Origin: Antedon mediterranea | Lineage: Eukaryota > Echinodermata > Crinoidea > Comatulida > Antedonidae | Length of the DNA stretch: 64,000 nt | Assembly (NCBI RefSeq): GCF_964355755.1 | Contig: NC_092678.1 | Span: forward strand, 9,704,922-9,768,921 | Reading direction: 5' to 3' | Part shown: piece by piece, positions 13,060 to 25,300 of the stretch | How the letters are laid out: the number at the start of each line of letters is the position of its first letter | Position numbering within the stretch: position 1 is the first letter of the stretch | The notes under the pieces: generated by a model | Databases searched by the model: none | Told to the model about the DNA's origin: nothing | What the model saw: the letters and a program-made list of their open reading frames with translations, nothing else | Made by a program: the position numbers and the translations under genes

Positions 13060-15265
13060 TCATTGATTGATCATTCATTTCATATAAATAGACTATTATC
13101 AGCTCTTCAGTCATCTACTGGTTTGTGGCGTAACGGGTAATGCTCAAGTTTGAGTGCTCTCACTAGTGGGTTCGAACCTCTACGGATATTTTGTTTCTTT
13201 TTTTTTTTTATTTAAAATAAATATTGTTTTTGAAAGTGAGATATTTTGAGGGTTGTAAATGTCAGGCCTAAACAAGTGAACCTTTTTTAAAATCAGAAAC
13301 AAAGTTGCATTGCATTATTTTTCATTGATTTATTATTAATTTCATATAAATAGAGTATTATCAGCTCTTCAGTGATCTACTGGTTTGAGGCGTAACGGGT
13401 AATGCTCAGGTTTGAGTTCTCGCAGTAGTGGGTTCGAACCTCTACGAATATTTTTTTTTTTTTTTTTTTTTTTATTGAATATAAATATTGTTTTTGAAAG
13501 TGAGATATTTTGAGGGTTGTAAATGTCAGGCCTAAACAAGTGGACCTTTTTTAAAATCAGAAACAAAGTTGCATGGCATTATTTTTCATTGATTTATTAT
13601 TTATTTCATATAAATAGAGTATTATCAGCTCTTCAGTCATCTACTGGTTTGTGGCGTAACGGGTAATGCTCAAGTTTGAGTGCTCTCACTAGTGGATTCG
13701 AACCTCTACGGATATTTTGTTTCTTTTTTTTTTATTTAAAATAAATATTGTTTTTGAAAGTGAGATATTTTGAGGGTTGTAAATGTCAGGCCTAAACAAG
13801 TGAACCTTTTTTAAAATCAGAAACAAAGTTGCATGGTATTATTTTTCATTGATTTATTATTAATTTCATATAAATAGAGTATTATCAGCTCTTCAGTCAT
13901 CTACTGGTTTGAGGCGTAACGGGTCATGCTCAGGTTTGAGTTCTCGCAGTAGTGGGTTCGAACCTCTAGGGATATTGCTTTTTTTTTCTTATTGAAAATA
14001 AATATTTTTTTTGAAAATGAGATATTTTTTAGGGTTGTGATTGTCAGGCCTAAACAAATGGATATTTTTTTAAATCAGAAACAAAGTTGCATGGCATTAT
14101 TTTTCATTGATTGATCATTCATTTCATATAAATAGACTATTATCAGCTCTTCAGTCATCTACTGGTTTGTGGCGTAACGGATATTGCTCAGGTTTGAGTG
14201 CTCTGAGTAGTGGGTCGAACCTCTAGGGATATTTTTTTTCTTTTTTTTTTAAATTGAAAATAAATATGGATTTTGAAAGTGAGATATTTTGAGGGTTGTA
14301 AATGTCAGGCCTAAACAAGTGGACCTTTTTTAAAATCAGAAACAAAGTTGCATGGCATTATTTTTCATTGATTTATTATTTATTTCATATAAATAGAGTA
14401 TTGTCAGCTCTTCAGTCATCTACTGGTTTGTGGCGTAACGGGTAATGCTCAAGTTTGAGTGCTCTCACTAGTGGGTTCGAACCTCTACGGATATTTTGTT
14501 TCTTTTTTTTTTTTTAATTAAAATAAATATTGTTTTTGAAAGTGAGATGTTTTGAGGGTTGTAAATGTCAGGCCCAAACAAGTGGACCTTTTTTAAAATC
14601 AGAAACAAAGTTGCATGGCATTATTTTTCATTGATTTATTATTAGTTTCATATAAATAGAGTATTATCAGCTCTTCAGTTATCTACTGGTTTGTGGCGTA
14701 ACGGGTAATGCTCAAGTTTGAGTGTTCTCACTAGTGGGTTCGAACCTCTACTGATATTTTATTTCTTTTTTTTTTTAATTGAAAAAATATTGTTTTTGAA
14801 AGTGAGATATTTTGAGGGTTGTAAATGTCAGGCCAAAACAAGTGAACCTTTTTTAAAATCAGAAACAAAGTTGCATGGCATTATTTTTCATTGATTGATC
14901 ATTCATTTCATATAAATAGACTATTATCAGCTCCTCAGTCACCTACTGGTTGGTGGCGTAATGGATAATGCTCAGGTTTGAGTTCTCTCAGTAGTGGGTT
15001 CGAACCTCTAGGGATTTTTTTTTTTAAATTGAAAATAAATATTGTTTTTGAAAGTGAGATATTTTGAGGGTTGTAACTGTCAGGCCTAAACAAGTGAACC
15101 TTTTTTAAAATCAGAAACAAAGTTGCATGGCACTATTTTTCATTGATTTATTATTAATTTCATATAAATAGACTATTATCAGCTCTTCAGTCATCTACCG
15201 GTTTGTAGCGTAACTGGTAGTGCTCAGGTTTGAGTTCTCGCAGTGGTGGGTTCGAACCTCAACGA
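13060..15265 (+). repeat. Array A higher-order block, copy 1 (offset ~2605)
   Basis: About 2.2 kb whose monomer order and rare variants recur 2603-2613 bp downstream. Shared markers include AGTGATCTACTGG, GAATATAAATATTG, TAGTGGATTCG, GATTTTGAAAGTGAG and the TAGCGTAACTGGTAG monomer at the right end. The drift in offset comes from T-tract length changes. Boundaries are approximate. Confidence 0.75.
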
Positions 15266-15269
15266 ATAT
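15199..15269 (+). ncRNA. tRNA-like domain with near-consensus A box
   Basis: The A box (TAGCGTAACTGG, 15206-15217) matches TRGYNNARNNGG fully, and the B box (GGTTCGAACC, 15249-15258) is perfect, 31 bp apart. The D stem GCGT/GTGC pairs with two G-U wobbles around AACTGGTA. In the T stem, T50 can pair with A64 in this copy, unlike most copies. Residues 3-7 can pair with 66-70 of a degenerate acceptor stem. Six T follow at 15269-15274. This is one of the best-preserved domains in array A; transcription is not shown. Confidence 0.5.
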
Positions 15270-15669
15270 TTTTTATTTATTTTTTTTTTTATTGAAAATA
15301 AATATTGTTTTTGAAAGTGAGATATTTTTAGGGTTGTAAATGTCAGGCCTAAACAAGTGAACCTTTTTTTAAATCAGAAACAAAGTTGCATGGCATTATT
15401 TTTCATTGATTGATCATTCATTTCATATAAATAGACTATTATCAGCTCTTCAGTCATCTACTGGTTTGTGGCGTAACGGGTAATGCTCAGTTTTGAGTGC
15501 TCTGAGTAGTGGGTCGAACCTCTAGGGATATTTTTTTTCTTTTTTTTTTTAAATTGAAAATAAATATGGTTTTTGAAAGTGAGATATTTTGAGGGTTGTA
15601 AATGTCAGGCCTAAACAAGTGGACCTTTTTTAAAATCAGAAACAAATTTGCATGGCATTATTTTTCATT

Positions 15670-17870
15670 GATTAATCATTCATTTCATATAAATAGACTA
15701 TTATCAGCTCTTCAGTCATCTACTGGTTTGTGGCGTAACGGGTAATGCTCAAGTTTGAGTGCTCTCACTAGTGGGTTCGAACCTCTACGGATATTTTGTT
15801 TCTTTTTTTTTTTTATTTAAAATAAATATTGTTTTTGAAAGTGAGATATTTTGAGGGTTGTAAATGTCAGGCCTAAACAAGTGAACCTTTTTTAAAATCA
15901 GAAACAAAGTTGCATTGCATTATTTTTCATTGATTTATTATTAATTTCATATAAATAGAGTATTATCAGCTCTTCAGTGATCTACTGGTTTGAGGCGTAA
16001 CGGGTAATGCTCAGGTTTGAGTTCTCGCAGTAGTGGGTTCGAACCTCTACGAATATTTTTTTTTTTTTTTTTTTTTTATTGAATATAAATATTGTTTTTG
16101 AAAGTGAGATATTTTGAGGGTTGTAAATGTCAGGCCTAAACAAGTGGACCTTTTTTAAAATCAGAAACAAAGTTGCATGGCATTATTTTTCATTGATTTA
16201 TTATTTATTTCATATAAATAGAGTATTATCAGCTCTTCAGTCATCTACTGGTTTGTGGCGTAACGGGTAATGCTCAAGTTTGAGTGCTCTCACTAGTGGA
16301 TTCGAACCTCTACGGATATTTTGTTTCTTTTTTTTTTATTTAAAATAAATATTGTTTTTGAAAGTGAGATATTTTGAGGGTTGTAAATGTCAGGCCTAAA
16401 CAAGTGAACCTTTTTTAAAATCAGAAACAAAGTTGCATGGTATTATTTTTCATTGATTTATTATTAATTTCATATAAATAGAGTATTATCAGCTCTTCAG
16501 TCATCTACTGGTTTGAGGCGTAACGGGTAATGCTCAGGTTTGAGTTCTCGCAGTAGTGGGTTCCAACCTCTAGGGATATTGCTTTTTTTTCTTATTGAAA
16601 ATAAATATTTTTTTTGAAAATGAGATATTTTTTAGGGTTGTGAATGTCAGGCCTAAACAAATGGATATTTTTTAAAATCAGAAACAAAGTTGCATGGCAT
16701 TATTTTTCATTGATTGATCATTCATTTCATATAAATAGACTATTATCAGCTCTTCAGTCATCTACTGGTTTGTGGCGTTACGGATAATGCTCAGGTTTGA
16801 GTGCTCTGAGTAGTGGGTCGAACCTCTAGGGATATTTTTTTTCTTTTTTTTTTAAATTGAAAATAAATATGGATTTTGAAAGTGAGATATTTTGAGGGTT
16901 GTAAATGTCAGGCCTAAACAAGTGGACCTTTTTTAAAATCAGAAACAAAGTTGCATGGCATTATTTTTCATTGATTTATTATTTATTTCATATAAATAGA
17001 GTATTGTCAGCTCTTCAGTCATCTACTGGTTTGTGGCGTAACGGGTAATGCTCAAGTTTGAGTGCTCTCACTAGTGGGTTCGAACCTCTACGGATATTTT
17101 GTTTCTTTTTTTTTTTTTAATTAAAATAAATATTGTTTTTGAAAGTGAGATGTTTTGAGGGTTGTAAATGTCAGGCCCAAACAAGTGGACCTTTTTTAAA
17201 ATCAGAAACAAAGTTGCATGGCATTATTTTTCATTGATTTATTATTAGTTTCATATAAATAGAGTATTATCAGCTCTTCAGTTATCTACTGGTTTGTGGC
17301 GTAACGGGTAATGCTCAAGTTTGAGTGTTCTCACTAGTGGGTTCGAACCTCTACTGATATTTTATTTCTTTTTTTTTTTAATTGAAAAAATATTGTTTTT
17401 GAAAGTGAGATATTTTGAGGGTTGTAAATGTCAGGCCAAAACAAGTGAACCTTTTTTAAAATCAGAAACAAAGTTGCATGGCATTATTTTTCATTGATTG
17501 ATCATTCATTTCATATAAATAGACTATTATCAGCTCCTCAGTCACCTACTGGTTGGTGGCGTAACGGATAATGCTCAGGTTTGAGTTCTCTCAGTAGTGG
17601 GTTCGAACCTCTAGGGATTTTTTTTTTTAAATTGAAAATAAATATTGTTTTTGAAAGTGAGATATTTTGAGGGTTGTAAATGTCAGGCCTAAACAAGTGA
17701 ACCTTTTTTAAAATCAGAAACAAAGTTGCATGGCACTATTTTTCATTGATTTATTATTAATTTCATATAAATAGACTATTATCAGCTCTTCAGTCATCTA
17801 CTGGTTTGTAGCGTAACTGGTAGTGCTCAGGTTTGAGTTCTCGCAGTGGTGGGTTCGAACCTCTACGAAT
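15670..17870 (+). repeat. Array A higher-order block, copy 2 (offset ~2605)
   Basis: Second copy of the block at about 13060-15265, with the same marker order. About ten monomer lengths separate the copies. It ends with the near-consensus A-box monomer at 17809. Confidence 0.75.
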
Positions 17871-17872
17871 TT
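17802..17872 (+). ncRNA. tRNA-like domain with near-consensus A box
   Basis: A box TAGCGTAACTGG starts at 17809 and B box GGTTCGAACC lies at 17852-17861. A run of ten T follows at 17870-17879. It is the higher-order counterpart of the copy at 15199 (offset 2603). Confidence 0.5.
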
Positions 17873-20800
17873 TTTTTTTCTTTTTTTTTAATTTAAAATA
17901 AATATGGTTTTTGAAAGTGAGATAGTTTGAGGGTTGTAAATGTCAGGCCTAAACAAGTGGACCTTTTTTAAAATCAGAAACAAAGTTACATGGCATTATT
18001 TTTCATTGATTTATTATTTATTTCATATAAATAGAGTATTATCAGCTCTTCAGTCATCTACTGGTTTGTGGCGTAACGGGTAATGCTCAAGTTTGAGTGC
18101 TCTCACTAGTGGGTTCGAACCTCTACTGATATTTTATTTCTTTTTTTTTTTAATTGAAAAAATATTGTTTTTGAAAGTGAAATATTTTGAGGGTTGTAAA
18201 TGTCAGGCCAAAACAAGTGAACCTTTTTTAAAATCAGAAACAAAGTTGCATGGCATTATTTTTCATTGATTGATCATTCATTTCATATAAATAGACTATT
18301 ATCAGTTCCTCAGTCACCTACTGGTTGGTGGCGTAACGGATAATGCTCAGGTTTGAGTTCTCTCAGTAGTGGGTTCGAACCTCTAGAGATTTTTTTTTTT
18401 AAATTGGAAATAAATATTGTTTTTGAAAGTGAGATATTTTTAGGGTTGTAAATGTCAGGCCTAAACAAGTGAACCTTTTTTTAAATCAGAAACAAAGTTG
18501 CATGGCATTATTTTTCATTGATTGATCATTCATTTCATATAAATAGACTATTATCAGCTCTTCAGTCATCTACTGGTTTGTGGCGTAATGGGTAATGCTC
18601 AGTTTTGAGAGCTCTGAGTACTGGGTCGAACCTCTAGGGATATTTTTTTTCTTTTTTTTTTAAATTGAAAATAAATATGGTTTTTGAAAGTGAGATATTT
18701 TGAGGGTTGTAAATATCAGGCCTAAACAAGTGGACCTTTTTTAAAATCAGAAACAAAGTTGCATGGCATTATTTTTCATTGATTTATTATTTATTTTATA
18801 TAAATAGAGTATTATCAGCTCTTCAGTCATCTACTGGTTTGTGGCGTAACGGGTAATGCTCAAGTTTGAGTGCTCTCACTAGTGGGTTCGAACCTCTACA
18901 GATATTTTTTTTTTTTTTTTTTATTTAAAATAAATATTGTTTTTGAAAGTGAGATTTTTTGAGGGTTGTAAATGTCAGGCCTAAACAAGTGAACCTTTTT
19001 TAAAATCAGAAACAAAGTTGCATTGCATTATTTTTCATTGATTTATTATTAATTTCATATAAATAGAGTATTATCAGCTCTTCAGTCATCTACTGGTTTG
19101 AGGCGTAACGGGTAATGCTCAGGTTTGAGTTCTCGCAGTCGTGGGTTCGAATCTCTACGAATATTTTTTATTTATTTTTTTTTTTTATTGAAAATAAATA
19201 TTGTTTTTGAAAGTGAGATATTTTGAGGGTTGTAAATGTCAGGCCTAAACAAGTGGACCTTTTTTAAAATCAGAAACAAAGTTGTATGTCAATATTTTTC
19301 ATTGATTTATTATTTATTTCATATAAATAGAGTATTATCAGCTCTTCAGTCATCTACTGGTTTGTGGCGTAACGGGTAATGCTCAAGTTTGAGTGCTCTC
19401 ACTAGTGGGTTCGAACCTCTACGGATATTTTTTTTTTTTTTTTTATTTAAAATAAATATTGTTTTTGAAAGTGAGATATTTTGAGGGTTGTAAATGTCAG
19501 GCCTAAACAAGTGAACCTTTTTTAAAATCAGAAACAAAGTTGCATGGCATTATTTTTCATTGATTTATTATTAATTTCATATAAATAGAGTATTATCAGC
19601 TCTTCAGTCATCTACTGGTTTGAGGCGTAACGGGTAATGCTCAGGTTTGAGTTCTCGCAGTAGTGGGTTCGAACCTCTAGGGATATTGCTTTTTTTTTTC
19701 TTATTGAAAATAAATATTTTTTTTGAAAATGAGATAGTTTGAGGGTTGTAAATGTCAGGCCTAAACAAGTGGACCTTTTTTAAAATCAGAAACAAAGTTG
19801 CATGGCTTTATTTTTCTTTGATTTATTATTTATTTCATATAAATAGACTATTATCAGCTCTTCAGTTATCTACTGGTTTGTGGCGTAACGGGTAATACCC
19901 AGGTTTGAGTGCTCTCAGTAGCGGGTTCCAACCTCTAGGGATATTGCTTTTTTTTTTCTTATTGAAAATAAATATTTTTTTTGAAAATGAGATATTTTTT
20001 AGGGTTGTAAATGTCAGGCCTAAACAAATGGATCTTTTTTAAAATCAGAAACAAAGTTGCATGGCATTATTTTTCATTGATTGATAATTCATTTCATATA
20101 AATAGACTATTACCAGCTCTTCAGTCATCTACTGGTTTGTGGCGTAACCGGTAGTGCTCAGGTTTGAGTTCTCGCAGTAGAAGGTTCGAACCTCTACGAA
20201 TATTTTTTTTCTTTTTTTTTACATTGAAAATAAATATGGTTTTTGAAAGTGAGATATTTTTAGGGTTGTAAATGTCAGGCCTAAACAAGTGAACCTTTTT
20301 TTAAATCAGAAACAAAGTTGCATGGCATTATTTTTCATTGATTGATCATTCATTTCATATAAATAGACTATTATCAGCTCTTCAGTCATCTACTGGTTTG
20401 TGGCGTAACGGGTAATGCTCAGTTTTGAGTGCTCTGAGTACTGGGTCGAACCTCTAGGGATATTTTTTTTCTTTTTTTTTTAAATTGAAAATAAATATGG
20501 TTTTTGAAAGTGAGATATTTTGAGGGTTGTAAATATCAGGCCTAAACAAGTGGACCTTTTTTAAAATCAGAAACAAAGTTGCATGGCATTATTTTTCATT
20601 GATTGATCATCCATTTCATATAAATAGACTATTATCAGCTCTTCAGTCATAAAATGGTTTGCGGCGAACGGGTAATGCTCAGGTTTGAGTGATTTCAATA
20701 GTGGGTTCGAACCTATACGGGTATTTTTTTTCTTTCTTTTTTTATTTGAAAATAAATATTGTTTTTGAAGGTGAGATATTTTGAGGGTTGTAAATGTCAG

Positions 20801-21956
20801 GCCTAAACAAGTGAACCTTTTTTAAAATCAGAAACAAAGTTGCATGGCATTATTTTTCATTGATTTATTATTCATTTCATATAAATAGAGTATTATCAGC
20901 TCTTCAGTCATCTACTGGTTTGAGGCGTAACGGGTAATGCTCAAGTTTTAGTGCTCGCAGTAGTGGGTTCGAACCTCTAGGGATATTTCTTTTCTTTTTT
21001 TTTTATTGAAAATAAATATTTTTTTTGAAGGTGAGATATTTTGAGGGTTGTAAATGACAGGCCTAAACAAATGAACCTTTTTTAAAATCAGAAACAAAGT
21101 TGCATGGCGTTATTTTTCATTGATTGATCATTAATTTCATATAAATAGACTATTATCAGCTCTTCAGTCATCTACTGGTTTGTGGCGTAACCGGTAGTGC
21201 TCAGGTTTGAGTTCTCGCAGTAGTGGGTTCGAACCTCTACGAATATTTTTTTTCTTTTTTTTTAATTGAAAATAATATTGTTTTTGAAAGTGAGATAGTT
21301 TGAGGGTTGTAAATGTCAGGCCTAAACAAGTGAACCTTTTTTAAAATCAGAAACAAAGTTGCATGGCATTATTTTTCATTGCTTTATTATTCATTTCATA
21401 TAAATAGACTATTATCAGCTCTTGAGTTATCTACTGTTTTGTGGCGTAAAGGGTAATACCCAGGTTTGAGTGCTCTCAGTAGCGGGTTCCAACCTCTAGG
21501 GATATTACTTTTTTTTTCTTATTGAAAATAAATATTTTTTTTGAAAATGAGATTTTTTTTAGGGTTGTGAATGTCAGGCCTAAACAAGTGGACCTTTTTA
21601 AAAATCAGAAACAAAGTTGCATGGCATTATTTTTCATTGATTTATTATTTATTTCATATAAATAGAGTATTATCAGCGCTCTTCAGTCATCTACTGGTTT
21701 GTCGTGTAACGGGTAATGCTCAAATTTGAGTGCTCTCACTAGTGCGTTCGAACCTCTACGGATATTTTGTTTTTTTTTTTTTTTTATTTAAAATAAATAT
21801 TGTTTTTGAAAGTGAAATATTTTGAGGGTTGTAAATGTCAGGCCTAAACAAGTGAACCTTTTTTAAAATCAGAAACAAAGTTGCATGGCATTATTTTTCA
21901 TTGATTTATTATTAATTTCATATAAATAGACTATTATCAGCTCTTCAGTCATCTAC

Positions 21957-22027
21957 TGGTTTGTAGCGTAACTGGTAGTGCTCAGGTTTGAGTTCTCTCA
22001 GTAGTGGGTTCGAACCTCTAGGGATTT
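21957..22027 (+). ncRNA. tRNA-like domain with near-consensus A box
   Basis: A box TAGCGTAACTGG starts at 21964 and B box GGTTCGAACC lies at 22007-22016, followed by CTCTAGGGA and a T run. The 3' half (TCTCTCAGTAGTGGG) belongs to a different subtype from the copies at 15199 and 17802, so this copy looks like a recombinant between subfamilies. Confidence 0.45.
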
Positions 22028-23508
22028 TTTTTTTAAATTGAAAATAAATATTGTTTTTGAAAGTGAGATATTTTTAGGGTTGTAAATGTCAGGCCTAAAC
22101 AAGTGAACCTTTTTTTAAATCAGAAACAAAGTTGCATGGCCTTATTTTTCATTGATTGATCATTCATTTCATATAAATAGACTATTATCAGCTCTTCAGT
22201 CATCTACTGGTTTGTGGCGTAACGGGTAATGCTCAGTTTTGAGTGCTCTGAGTAGTGGGTCGAACCTCTAGGGATATTTTTTTTCTTTTTTTTTAAATTG
22301 AAAATAAATTTGGTTTTTGAAAGTGAGATATTTTGAGGGTTGTAAATGTCAGGCCTAAACAAGTGGATCTTTTTTTAAATCAGAAACAAAGTTGCATGGC
22401 ATTATTTTTCATTGATTGATCATTCATTTCATATAAATAGACTATTATCAGCTCTTCAGTCATCTACTGGTTTGTGGCGTAACGGGTAATGCTCAGGTTT
22501 GAGTGCTCTAAGTAGTGGGTCGAACCTCTAGGGATATTTTTTTTCTTTTTTTTAAAATTGAAAATAAATATGGTTTTTGAAAGTGAGATATTTTGAGGGT
22601 TGTAAATATCAGGCCTAAACAAGTGGACCTTTTTTAAAATCAGAAACAAAGTTGCATGGCATTATTTTTCATTGATTTATTATTTATTTCATATAAATAG
22701 AGTATTATCAGCTCTTCAGTCATCTACTGGTGTGTGGCGTAACGGGTAATGCTCAAGTTTAAGTGCTCTCACTAGTGGGTTCGAACCTCTACGGATATTT
22801 TGTTTCTTTTTTTTTATTTAAAATAAATATTGTTTTTGAAAGTGAGATATTTTGAGGGTTGTAAATGTCAGGCCTGAACAAGTGAACCTTTTTTAAAATC
22901 AGAAACAAAGTTGCATTGCATTATTTTTCATTGATTTATTATTAATTTCATATAAATAGAGTATTATCAGCTCTTCAGTCATCTACTGGTTTGAGGCGTA
23001 ACAGGTAATGCTCAGGTTTGAGTTCTCGCAGTAGTGGGTTCGAACCTCTACGAATATTTTTATTTTTTTTTTTTATTGAAAATAAATATTGTTTTTGAAA
23101 GTGAGATATTTTGAGGGTTGTAAATGTCAGGCCTAAACAAGTGGACCTTTTTTAAAATCAGAAACAAAGTTGCATGGCATTATTTTTCATTGATTTATTA
23201 TTTATTTCATATAAATAGAGTATTATCAGCTCTTCAGTCATCTACTGGTTTGTGGCGTAACGGGTAATGCTCAAGTTTGAGTGCTCTCACTAGTGGGTTC
23301 GAACCTCTACGGATATTTTGTTTCTTTTTTTTTTTTTTTTTTAAATAAATATTGTTTTTGAAAGTGAGATATTTTGAGGGTTGTAAATGTCAGGCCTAAA
23401 CAAGTGAACCTTTTTTAAAATCAGAAACAAAGTTGCATGGCATTATTTTTCATTGATTTATTATTAATTTCATATAAATAGACTATTATCAGCTCTTCAG
23501 TCATCTAC

Positions 23509-23579
23509 TGGTTTGTAGCGTAACTGGTAGTGCTCAGGTTTGAGTTCTCGCAGTGCTGGGTTCGAACCTCTACGAATAT
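23509..23579 (+). ncRNA. tRNA-like domain with near-consensus A box
   Basis: A box TAGCGTAACTGG starts at 23516 and B box GGTTCGAACC lies at 23559-23568, followed by CTCTACGAATA and a T-rich tract. It has CAGTGCTGGG just before the T arm where sister copies have CAGTGGTGGG. Confidence 0.45.
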
Positions 23580-24012
23580 TTTTTTTCTTTTTTTTTTAAA
23601 TTTAAAATAAATATGGTTTTTGAAAGTGAGATAGTTTGAGGGTTGTAAATGTCAGGCCTAAACAAGTGGACCTTTTTTAAAATCAGAAACAAAGTTGCAT
23701 GGCATTATTTTTCATTGATTTATTATTTATTTCATATAAATAGAGTATTATCAGCTCTTCAGTCATCTACTGGTTTGTGGCGTAACGGGTAATGCTCAAG
23801 TTTGAGTGCTTTCACTAGTGGGTTCGAACCTCTACTGATATTTTATTTCTTTTTTTTTTTTTTAATTGAAAAAATATTGTTTTTGAAAGTGAGATATTTT
23901 GAGGGTTGTAAATGTCAGGCCAAAACAAGTTAACCTTTTTTAAAATCAGAAACAAAGTTGCATGGCATTATTTTTCATTGATTGATCATTCATTTCATAT
24001 AAATAGACTATT

Positions 24013-24264
24013 ATCAGCTCCTCAGTCACCTACTGGTTGGTGGCGTAACGGATAATGCTCAGGTTTGAGTTCTCTCAGTAGTGGGTTCGAACCTCTAGGA
24101 TTTTTTTTTTAAAATTTGAAAATAAATATTGTTTTTGAAAGTGAGATATTTTTAGGGTTGTAAATGTCAGGCCTAAACAAGTGAACCTTTTTTTAAATCA
24201 GAAACAAAGTTGCATGGCATTATTTTTCATTGATTGATCATTCATTTCATATAAATAGACTATT
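24013..24264 (+). repeat. Array A monomer of CTCCTCAGTCACC subtype, tandem copy 1
   Basis: Subtype with leader ATCAGCTCCTCAGTCACC and D region GGTGGCGTAACGGATAATG. The next monomer (24265) is of the same subtype and nearly identical. Elsewhere in the array this subtype is flanked by other types, so this pair points to a recent single-monomer duplication. Confidence 0.7.
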
Positions 24265-24525
24265 ATCAGCTCCTCAGTCACCTACTGGTTGGTGGCGTAA
24301 CGGATAATGCTCAGGTTTGAGTTCTCTCAGTAGTGGGTTCGAACCTCTGGGATTTTTTTTTTTAAATTGAAAATAAATATTGTTTTTGAAAGTGAGATAT
24401 TTTTAGGGTTGTAAATGTCAGGCCTAAACAAGTGAACCTTTTTTTAAATTAGAAACAAAGTTGCATGGCATTATTTTTCATTGATTGATCATTCATTTCA
24501 TATAAATAGACTATTATCAGCTCTT
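24265..24525 (+). repeat. Array A monomer of CTCCTCAGTCACC subtype, tandem copy 2
   Basis: Adjacent near-identical partner of the monomer at 24013. It differs by small indels around the T tract (CCTCTGGGA against CCTCTAGGA) and by AAATTAGAAAC in the body. Confidence 0.7.
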
Positions 24526-25269
24526 CAGTCATCTACTGGTTTGTGGCGTAACGGGTAATGCTCAGGTTTGAGTGCTCTGAGTAGTGGGTCGAACCTCTAG
24601 GGATATTTTTTTTCTTTTTTTTTTAAATTGAAAATAAATATGGTTTTTGAAAGTGAGATATTTTGAGGGTTGTAAATATCAGGCCTAAACAAGTGGACCT
24701 TTTTAAAAATCAGAAACAAAGTTGCATGGCATTATTTTTCATTGATTTATTATTTATTTCATATAAATAGAGTATTATCAGCTCTTCAGTCATCTACTGG
24801 TTTGTGGCGTAACGGGTAATGCTCAAGTTTGAGTGCTCTCACTAGTGGGTTCGAACCTCTACGGATATTTTGTTTCTTTTTTTTTTATTATTTAAAATAA
24901 ATATTGTTTTTGAAAGTGAGATATTGTGAGGGTTGTAAATGTCAGGCCTAAACAAGTGAACCTTTTTTAAAATCAGAAACAAAGTTGCATGGCATTATTT
25001 TTCATTGATTTATTATTTATTTCATATAAATAGAGTATTATCAGCTCTTCAGTCATCTACTGGTTTGTGGCGTAACGGGTAATGCTCAAGTTTGAGTGCT
25101 CTCACTAGTGGGTTCGAACCTCTACGGATATTTTGTTTCTTTTTTTTTTTTTATTTAAAATAAATATTGTTTTTGAAAGTGAGATATTTTGAGGGTTGTA
25201 AATGTCAGGCCTAAACAAGTGAACCTTTTTTAAAATCAGAAACAAAGTTGCATTGCATTATTTTTCATT

Positions 25270-25300
25270 GATTTATTATTAAATGCGATTTGAAGCTTTT
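25270..25300. other. Junction between array A and array B
   Basis: Array A stops inside the body after TTTATTATTAA, where all other copies continue TTTCATATAAATAG. Array B begins with AAATGCGATTTGAAG, which is the middle of a monomer. The two families share only AA at the join, so the break looks like end joining or illegitimate recombination with 2-bp microhomology. The first array B monomer has unusual variants (GTTACCAAGC, ACAAGATGG), as expected for a less homogenised array edge. An assembly mis-join cannot be excluded. Confidence 0.75.

Larger units (their letters stand above)
1..25281 (+). repeat. Array A: tRNA-derived satellite of ~260-bp monomers
   Basis: Head-to-tail repeats with monomer starts (ATCAGCTC) at 1, 263, 522, 783, 1045, 1406 and 1667, so the usual period is 259-262 bp; length divided by period gives about 97 copies. 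Each monomer reads: a short leader (ATCAGCTCTTCAGTCATCTA), a tRNA-like domain of about 71 nt with an A-box-like TGGCGTAACGGG and a B-box-like GGTTCGAACC, a T-rich tract of 10-25 bp with variable length and occasional C, then a body of about 165 bp containing the words GTGAGATATTTTGAGGG, TCAGGCCTAAACAAGTG and AAATCAGAAACAAAGTTG. All monomers face the same way. The layout resembles a tRNA-derived SINE that became tandem, but there is no poly-A tail or target duplication between copies. The array continues left of the window. The 25 kb contains no separate gene. Confidence 0.95.

Noticed and set aside
1-25281. Reading array A as a CRISPR array
   Set aside because: The periodic units are fully homologous over their 260 bp with no unique spacers, and the DNA is eukaryotic.
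1-25281. Calling each monomer a functional tRNA gene
   Set aside because: The acceptor stem pairs weakly, the anticodon stem is imperfect and position 37 is T. The modules are tRNA-derived only.
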